Shown here: positions 6,608 to 11,329 of the stretch, in pieces
Position numbering within the stretch: position 1 is the first letter of the stretch
Layout of the letters: each line of letters begins with the position of its first letter
Assembly: GCA_946187025.1 (NCBI GenBank)
Contig: CAMHPM010000026.1
Location: 1 to 11,329 of the forward strand
Source of the DNA: an uncultured Prevotellaceae bacterium
GTDB taxonomy: Bacteria > Bacteroidota > Bacteroidia > Bacteroidales > Bacteroidaceae
Reading direction: 5' to 3'
Length of the DNA: 11,329 bases
Notes under the pieces: model-generated
Seen by the model: the letters and a program-made list of their open reading frames with translations, nothing else
Told to the model about the DNA's origin: nothing
Databases searched by the model: none
Made by a program: the position numbers and the translations under genes

Positions 6608-7948
6608 TTACTTCTGGTTCTCAGATACCGCTTTCCCCTTTAGTGTGGCCGATGTAGCTTCTTCTATCTCCACCCACACACGGTCGCCTATGTGGTAGTT
6701 GTTGCGGTCGAACACCACTACCTTGTATTGCTCGGTACGTCCAAACAGTTGGTCGCGCGAACGCTTGCTCACCCCCTCGACCAGCACCTCCATCCTTTTA
6801 CCTATGTCGCGGCGGTAGCTCTCGGCCGACAGCTGGTTCTGCAACGCAATCAGTTCGTTCAGGCGGCGTATCTTCACCTCCTCCGGTATATCGTCGGGCA
6901 GGTGGCGCGAAGCGTATGTGCCGGGACGCTCCGAATACTTGAACATGAACGCGCTGTCAAACCCGCACTGCCGCATCAGGTCGAGGGTCTCCTCGTGGTC
7001 GGCTTCGGTCTCCGAGTGGTAACCGCAGAACAGGTCGGTGGTCAATCCGCAGTCGGGCACAATATCCCTTATCGCTGCCACACGGTCCAGATACCACTCG
7101 CGGGTGTATTTGCGGTTCATCAGTTTCAGTATCCGGTTGCTTCCGCTCTGCACCGGCAGGTGTATGTGCCGGCAGATGTTGGGCGTGTCGGCAATCACGT
7201 GAAGCGTCTCGTCGCTCATGTCCTTAGGATGAGAAGTGGTGAAGCGTATCCGCATGTCGGGAGCGGCGGCCGCAACCCTGCGCAGCAATTCAGGAAAACC
7301 TATGTCCTCGTAATGATACGAGTTCACGTTCTGTCCCAGCAGCGTCACCTCCTTGAATCCCTTGTCTCTCAGGTCGCCCACTTCTGCCAGGATGCTGTTC
7401 ACCTCGCGGCTGCGTTCGCGACCTCTGGTATATGGCACAATGCAGTAGTGGCAGAAGTTGTTGCATCCGCGCATTATGCTCACAAATCCCGAAATCCGTC
7501 CCGAGCAGATGCGCTCAGGCAGTATGTCGGCATAAGTCTCGGTTGTCGATAGCTCCACACTTATAGCCTTCTCGCCAGCCTCAACCGCAGCAAACAACTC
7601 TGGCAGCTGCAGATATGAGTCGGGGCCGGCCACAAGGTCGGTATGATGTTTTTCGATAAGCTCATCTTTCACACGCTCGGCCATACACCCCACCACACCA
7701 ACAATCATGCCGTGTCCGTATTTTGCCTTGTGGCTGGCCTGCATGGCATATAGTGTGTCGAGGCGGTTGAGTATCTTCTGTTCAGCATTGTCGCGCACCG
7801 AACAAGTGTTGAGCAACACAGCATCGGCACCGTCTATGGTGTCGGTCGTGTCATATCCTCCCATCTTCATCACCGAAGCAATCACCTCGCTGTCGGCAAC
7901 ATTCATCTGACATCCGTAAGTCTCTATATATAGTTTCTTCATTGACAT
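6608..7948 (-). CDS. miaB: tRNA-2-methylthio-N6-dimethylallyladenosine synthase MiaB
   Basis: A 446-residue radical-SAM methylthiotransferase that adds the 2-methylthio group to i6A at position 37 of tRNAs reading UNN codons. The N-terminal UPF0004 domain carries the second [4Fe-4S] cluster cysteines C13 (ETYGCQMN), C49 (NTCSVR) and C88 (GCMAER). The radical-SAM motif CNNFCHYC has C162, C166 and C169, followed by IVPYTRGRERSR (170-181), the MiaB hallmark that separates it from RimO and MtaB. HIHLPVQSGS (261-270) and a C-terminal TRAM domain (about 380-442) complete the architecture. The length is normal. Two in-frame start codons lie 6 bp apart (7948 and 7942); I took the first, and the second (MKKLYIET) is equally plausible. 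It is the first gene of a run ending with queA and has its own promoter just upstream. Confidence 0.96.
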   Translation of the reverse strand: MSMKKLYIETYGCQMNVADSEVIASVMKMGGYDTTDTIDGADAVLLNTCSVRDNAEQKILNRLDTLYAMQASHKAKYGHGMIVGVVGCMAERVKDELIEKHHTDLVAGPDSYLQLPELFAAVEAGEKAISVELSTTETYADILPERICSGRISGFVSIMRGCNNFCHYCIVPYTRGRERSREVNSILAEVGDLRDKGFKEVTLLGQNVNSYHYEDIGFPELLRRVAAAAPDMRIRFTTSHPKDMSDETLHVIADTPNICRHIHLPVQSGSNRILKLMNRKYTREWYLDRVAAIRDIVPDCGLTTDLFCGYHSETEADHEETLDLMRQCGFDSAFMFKYSERPGTYASRHLPDDIPEEVKIRRLNELIALQNQLSAESYRRDIGKRMEVLVEGVSKRSRDQLFGRTEQYKVVVFDRNNYHIGDRVWVEIEEATSATLKGKAVSENQK

Positions 7949-7975
7949 TCAGTGCATACTTATCCAAAATCGCTG

Positions 7976-8009
7976 CAAAGGTACGAATTATTTGCGACTT
8001 AACGCCAAC
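7976..8009 (-). promoter_or_regulatory. Bacteroides-type promoter of the miaB operon
   Basis: On the minus strand, TACCTTTG (7983-7976) exactly matches the TAnnTTTG -7 box. GTTG (8009-8006) lies 22 bp upstream as a -33 candidate, a slightly long spacing. Transcription would start around 7969, about 21 nt before the miaB ATG at 7948. Because the downstream gaps are small and hold no other such box, this promoter probably drives miaB-ftsX-DUF3098-uppP-truB-queA. Confidence 0.65.
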
Positions 8010-8021
8010 TTTTGTCGCAAA
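7991..8021. repeat. 8-bp inverted repeat (possible operator) in the miaB promoter
   Basis: TTTGCGAC (7991-7998) and GTCGCAAA (8014-8021) form a perfect 8-bp inverted repeat with a 15-bp spacer. One arm lies between the -33 and -7 boxes and the other just upstream of the -33 box, so a dimeric regulator bound here would block RNA polymerase. The arms start 23 bp apart, about two helical turns. The repeat is upstream of the predicted transcription start, so it is more likely a DNA-binding site than an RNA hairpin. Confidence 0.45.
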
Positions 8022-8047
8022 ATATGTGTTATACCATGGTTAATTAT

Positions 8048-8106
8048 CCCAAATCCTTAAAATCAGGAAAAGTCAGGGGCTTTATCGGGCGCCGTGCCGA
8101 TTTGGG
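8048..8106. repeat. Inverted repeat directly after the O-antigen-ligase gene stop
   Basis: CCCAAATC (8048-8055) and GATTTGGG (8099-8106) are perfect complements enclosing 43 bp that are themselves GC-rich around GGGCGCC (8087-8093). One arm begins directly after the stop codon of the ligase gene on the minus strand. In the transcript this would form a long-range stem that could end or protect the upstream mRNA. There is no U-tract, so it is not a textbook intrinsic terminator. Confidence 0.35.
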
Positions 8107-9660
8107 TTAAAATTCTTTGAGTAAAGCTTTTTCTGCCTCGTGCCTTATCTGCTCCACAGCGGCCGACGGCACCTTCACCCGCTTTCCCATTATCACCCTG
8201 GCCACCGAGTCGGCACGGAGCGTGTCGCCCATCATGGCGTATGCACGCAGCTGCCCGTCGAGCGGGGCAAAACGTACGGGAACCATATACATGGCCCTGG
8301 TGTAATGGGACAGTGAACGCCCCGGCTTGCCATCATGCAGGCAGATGTCGCCCATGAGCAGCTCCATGTCGTAGGTCGCGACCATGTGTGAGAGGGTTTC
8401 ATAAGTGTCAGCCGCCTTGTCGAAACGGCGTGCCTGATACTGACAGAACATCATGGAATAGAGGAATCGCGGTGAGTAACGGTAGTGTGGATAAAGCCGT
8501 TCATACCGTTCAAATGCTTGACATGCATATCCTAGTCGTACTCCTTCATTCGCTCTGTGCCAGCGGTTTTCGTACACCATCTCCCGTATGCACATAAACA
8601 GAGCTAAAACACATACCGCCACGGTGATTGATGCTGCGGTCTTTGTTCTAATAGTTCTTCTCAAAACATTGCAGTATGGCAGTATGACAGCAAACCATGC
8701 CATGGGGTATAGATGTGGATACGAAACCAAGGCAAACAGCACGACTGCGGCCATTGGTGTAAGGCACATGCCAAGTCTGCGTTCTCCTGTCTTCAGGTAT
8801 ATTGCCGCAGGAATGATGAAGACGGCAAGAAGTCCGAACAACCCTGTCACCCCGAAGTTCACCCATACGTACAGAAACTCACAGAACGGATGGTTTGTGT
8901 CGTCTGCAAGCCATGCAGCAACGTCATTCGGGTGATTCTTAAAAAATGATGCCTGCAATGGCATATACTCATGCTCAAAACCATGCAAGCCATATCCTGT
9001 CAGAGGTTTCTTACATGCAAGTTCAAATGAACGTTCAAGGATAAACCTGCGTCCCGAGGTTGAGCCTTGCTTAATGGAGAGTGCAATGACGATTGTCATT
9101 ACTGCAACACATGCTGCTGCCGTATATTTCATCCATTTATTGCAGCGCACATTCCCTACGATAATCATCGTCCAATAGAATGCAAGGAACAGTATCGCAC
9201 ATCTACTGAACGACAGCACGGCAGTAATGCCTGCTGTAATACAAATAAAGACAACGGCCGTTCTTGCTTTGTTACCCAGTTCCTTAACATGCCACATTGC
9301 CATCGGTGTCAGCACACACACGCTGAGCGCATATCCAGCAGGATTGTCGAACGTGCCGCGTAGGGGTAGATGAGGGAAGGTTTCGGCTGACAGTATGACA
9401 TCGTAGATGCCCATGCAGAAGATGTTGTATACCAACGCAACAGCGGCTGCCACCGACATCGCTTTTGTGTCGATAATGGCAGCAGCCTTGCGTCTAACCA
9501 TCCTTATGGCACTGATGCCTGCAACGACAGCCGTCACGACTACGGCCATATACCACTTGGGAGCAATTCTGTCGTCATACAGGCCATGCAGTGGGATGAT
9601 ACAGCAGGATAGGAATAAACACACACACAGGAATATGTTTGCGTGACATCTACAATTCAT
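8107..9660 (-). CDS. O-antigen ligase/polymerase (Wzy_C) family membrane protein with C-terminal TPR-like region
   Basis: A 517-residue protein with about ten hydrophobic segments over residues 8-360 (for example 8-25, 36-52, 67-90, 108-123, 134-150, 154-169, 178-196, 264-288, 299-330, 342-357). Features of the O-antigen ligase/Wzy/PglL superfamily are GTFDNPAGYA (102-111), SFSRCA (150-155), GRRFILERSFELACKKPLTG (203-222) followed by YGLHGFE, and a large loop holding NHPFCEF (256-262) before NFGVTGLFG. The superfamily moves undecaprenyl-PP-linked glycans onto lipid A core, onto a growing chain, or onto protein. These three roles cannot be told apart from sequence. Residues about 365-490 are soluble and helical with TPR-like spacing (ACQAFERYERLYP, FDKAADTYETL, GRSLSHYTRAM), probably facing the periplasm. 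No other glycan genes are in view. A 202-bp AT-rich gap separates it from the secreted-protein gene upstream, and no consensus -7 box is seen in that gap. Confidence 0.82.
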   Translation of the reverse strand: MNCRCHANIFLCVCLFLSCCIIPLHGLYDDRIAPKWYMAVVVTAVVAGISAIRMVRRKAAAIIDTKAMSVAAAVALVYNIFCMGIYDVILSAETFPHLPLRGTFDNPAGYALSVCVLTPMAMWHVKELGNKARTAVVFICITAGITAVLSFSRCAILFLAFYWTMIIVGNVRCNKWMKYTAAACVAVMTIVIALSIKQGSTSGRRFILERSFELACKKPLTGYGLHGFEHEYMPLQASFFKNHPNDVAAWLADDTNHPFCEFLYVWVNFGVTGLFGLLAVFIIPAAIYLKTGERRLGMCLTPMAAVVLFALVSYPHLYPMAWFAVILPYCNVLRRTIRTKTAASITVAVCVLALFMCIREMVYENRWHRANEGVRLGYACQAFERYERLYPHYRYSPRFLYSMMFCQYQARRFDKAADTYETLSHMVATYDMELLMGDICLHDGKPGRSLSHYTRAMYMVPVRFAPLDGQLRAYAMMGDTLRADSVARVIMGKRVKVPSAAVEQIRHEAEKALLKEF

Positions 9661-9862
9661 CTTCCTTTATGCTTCCCGCCATATACAGCTTTAATTTAAT
9701 TTGACTGTATTTCACTTTATCCTCAGGTTTTATTCCTTCCTTTTTGTTTAATGATAACTTATATTATTTATTGTATGTATTTAGAAAGTCATAACTGCAT
9801 GAGGCATGCCTCGCCATTTACATTATCGATTAAGATTCTGTTATTATTGCTAACTATATATT
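9661..9862. other. AT-rich intergenic region
   Basis: These 202 bp between the ligase gene and the secreted-protein gene hold no reading frame I can support. The sequence is markedly AT-rich and contains no TAnnTTTG box on the minus strand, so the ligase promoter, if present here, is non-consensus. The only clear structure is a 12-bp palindrome at 9801-9812. No U-tract terminator is evident after the upstream gene. Confidence 0.6.
9801..9812. repeat. Perfect 12-bp palindrome
   Basis: GAGGCATGCCTC reads the same on both strands. It stands out as a GC-rich island in an AT-rich gap, about 140 bp upstream of the ligase start and 50 bp after the upstream stop codon. It could be a protein-binding site, or a weak 4-bp stem in the upstream transcript. 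Confidence 0.4.
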
Positions 9863-10954
9863 TCATCGTACTATATGGCCCCCTTTCTCATCTGCCATAA
9901 GTCTAACATACCTACGATTCTCTCTAAATTCACCTACATAACTGTTATCTAATGGCCCCATATTGTCAGGCAGCAACCATTCCTCTGGAAATATTTCCGG
10001 ATGATCATCAACACTTACAAAGTTACACCCCAACTTCAGTGGAGGAAATTTCATCAGAATAACTACATAGTCACCTGGCACTCCTTCAATCACAAAATTC
10101 TCATTGACTGGATAAGGTTCTGAAGAATACATTTTCAAATTCTCGAACATGGGGGTGACATTTTCGTCTGAAAAGTCTGCTTCCGGATTTAAAAGTATTT
10201 TAAGTTCTGTATCAGGACTTATATAGAATGGTTGTCTTGAGAATTTACACTCAATCAATCGCGTCACATAAGTTGTATCCTTGGTAAACCACATTGCAAA
10301 CCTGTTTCTTGATGTATGTTCCGGATCAACAGGAAATACTTTTGGTACTCCAGCCAATACTGCCCACGTAGTCATATCTTTTGAGTCATAGTTTTCGGAA
10401 CGTTTCTTCAAATACGGTGTTGGAATTAGAGGTGCGAGATTATCAAATTCTACTAAAGGCGATTCTTCTTTTTCAGGAAAAGGAGAACCATGTAGATAGC
10501 CTATTGATTTCAACATATCCACATCAAAAACCCTTCCTCCCATAAGTCCTACTGCTGGGATGCCATAAATCATTATGTATTTAGTCCCGATTGGCAGACG
10601 AGGAAACTCTATTTGAAAAACAACGTTGTAGCCTTTCTGACCTATAACAGAAACTGATTTATTTAATTGAACACCTTGGTCTATTCGGCGAGCCGCATAC
10701 TTCGTTCCTGTTGTGGGATCCAACAGATACGTATCATAGCCTGCCACAAAGACTTCCTGATTGTCTTCTGTTATACTGATGCCAACAGATAGTATAGAAC
10801 AGCTATCAGTCAAATCCAGAGAACAATTTCTGTGACCACGACTCCCTCCGCAATCTGTATCAAAATGTTCTCTCATATAATGTGTGTTATCCTGAGAATA
10901 ACTCATTATAAAACTCATAAATAATAGTAATGTAACGATGACCCTTTGTCTCAT
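9863..10954 (-). CDS. Secreted protein of unknown function with a duplicated beta-rich module
   Basis: A 363-residue protein that I do not recognise as a named family. Residues 1-21 form a Sec signal peptide (basic RQR, hydrophobic core VTLLLFMSFIM, cut near SYSQ-DN). There is no lipobox Cys, so it is probably periplasmic or secreted. The mature part seems to hold two similar beta-rich modules, about 53-146 and 218-328. Each has strands ending in a hydrophobic strand plus FPxLxxG: VVFQIEFPRLPIG (111-123) and VVILMKFPPLKLG (297-309). From memory, similar segments (FPPLPKG followed by a strand) occur in many Bacteroidales exported proteins. Cysteines lie at 35, 44, 52, 236 and 310; the first three cluster near the mature N terminus. 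Base composition is clearly more AT-rich than in the housekeeping genes. The gene begins 21 bp after the partial gene upstream, so the two are probably co-transcribed. Confidence 0.75.
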   Translation of the reverse strand: MRQRVIVTLLLFMSFIMSYSQDNTHYMREHFDTDCGGSRGHRNCSLDLTDSCSILSVGISITEDNQEVFVAGYDTYLLDPTTGTKYAARRIDQGVQLNKSVSVIGQKGYNVVFQIEFPRLPIGTKYIMIYGIPAVGLMGGRVFDVDMLKSIGYLHGSPFPEKEESPLVEFDNLAPLIPTPYLKKRSENYDSKDMTTWAVLAGVPKVFPVDPEHTSRNRFAMWFTKDTTYVTRLIECKFSRQPFYISPDTELKILLNPEADFSDENVTPMFENLKMYSSEPYPVNENFVIEGVPGDYVVILMKFPPLKLGCNFVSVDDHPEIFPEEWLLPDNMGPLDNSYVGEFRENRRYVRLMADEKGGHIVR

Positions 10955-10975
10955 ACCATGTTTTTTTGCGGTTAG

Positions 10976-11329
10976 TTATTTTTTATAAATACGAACTGTC
11001 CTATCTGCCAAGGCTGTATATGATACACTGTCATGAATGGTATTATTATATACGGTAATCATGCATTTGAATCTGACGTTTCTGGCAATTATATAATCTG
11101 TATTTTGAACGATTCCCATTAGCTGTGCCGACATAGTTCGACCTGGAATTGGTTGTGATACACTTTTAATATAAAAATCTTCGACAGGTTTTTGGGCTTC
11201 AACAGTCAAAGTTATGTTTGTGTCGATTGTATCTAAAGTATCTGTCAGATTAGAAGAATTATGTATGAAAACCATTTGTACATCACTGAATGTTTTGGTA
11301 TATGTAACTCTATCAGGATAAATATCACT
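10976..11329 (-). CDS. C-terminal part of an unrecognised protein, open to the right edge
   Basis: The frame is open from the window edge (11329) to a stop at 10976-10978, giving at least 117 residues of C-terminal sequence. An internal Met at 11275 would give a 99-residue protein, but the 18 codons before it continue in frame without a stop and read like coding sequence (YPDRVTYTKTF), so this is probably the end of a longer gene. The visible part is rich in alternating polar and hydrophobic residues typical of beta strands (ITLTVEA, ARNVRFKCMITVYNN, SVSYTALADRTVRIYKK), consistent with a beta-sandwich domain. No catalytic motif and no membrane helix are seen. It contains DTL, DTI and DSV, which fit the three-residue O-glycosylation motif known from Bacteroides. 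It is AT-rich like the gene after it, 21 bp away. Function unknown. Confidence 0.65.
   Translation of the reverse strand, partial: SDIYPDRVTYTKTFSDVQMVFIHNSSNLTDTLDTIDTNITLTVEAQKPVEDFYIKSVSQPIPGRTMSAQLMGIVQNTDYIIARNVRFKCMITVYNNTIHDSVSYTALADRTVRIYKK

Noticed and set aside
8048..8106. Intrinsic terminator of the O-antigen-ligase gene
   Set aside because: The inverted repeat is real, but the arms are 43 bp apart and no U-tract follows, so I list it only as a repeat.
8588..8935. 115-codon plus-strand frame opposite the O-antigen-ligase gene
   Set aside because: It lies antisense to predicted membrane helices and family motifs, and has no promoter or recognisable protein features.
1..11329. CRISPR array, tRNA or rRNA gene, insertion sequence or attachment site
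   Set aside because: I saw no regularly spaced repeats, no cloverleaf-like sequence, no rRNA-like blocks, no transposase or integrase motifs and no terminal inverted repeats on either strand.

Overview
The window looks like chromosomal DNA from a member of the Bacteroidota, most likely a Prevotellaceae-type Bacteroidales. The reasons are the gene order ftsX - DUF3098 protein - uppP - truB - queA, promoters of the Bacteroides type (-7 box TAnnTTTG, -33 box TTTG/GTTG), the lack of Shine-Dalgarno sequences, and a succinate/acetate CoA-transferase typical of succinate- and propionate-forming gut anaerobes. Every gene I can support lies on the minus strand, so transcription runs from high to low coordinates.

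In transcription order from the right edge, 9863-11329 holds two unrecognised genes: the 3' part of a gene entering from outside the window, and a secreted protein with what looks like a duplicated beta-rich module. This stretch is visibly more AT-rich than the rest. After an AT-rich gap comes a polytopic O-antigen ligase/polymerase family protein with a C-terminal TPR-like tail (8107-9660). These three genes form the accessory part of the window and are probably linked to the cell surface.

A strong promoter with an 8-bp dyad (7976-8021) then starts a compact housekeeping operon: miaB (tRNA A37 methylthiolation), ftsX (division permease), a small DUF3098 membrane protein, uppP (undecaprenyl-PP recycling), truB (tRNA Psi55) and queA (queuosine). 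Gaps are 30, 27 and 9 bp, then a 4-bp ATGA overlap, then 30 bp. The operon combines envelope growth with tRNA modification.

After queA a separate consensus promoter (2680-2709) drives a CoA-transferase gene, followed 28 bp later by an exodeoxyribonuclease III gene and 70 bp after that by the start of a LOG-family phosphoribohydrolase gene that runs off the left edge.

Most of the window is ordinary core genome. The points worth a second look are the Thr at a metal-ligand Asn position in ExoIII, an Asn-Phe-Gln variant of the conserved NFH motif in QueA, operator-like repeats at the two promoters, and the O-antigen-ligase-plus-secreted-proteins locus at the right end. I see no mobile element, CRISPR array, tRNA or rRNA, and no convincing new defence or mobile system.
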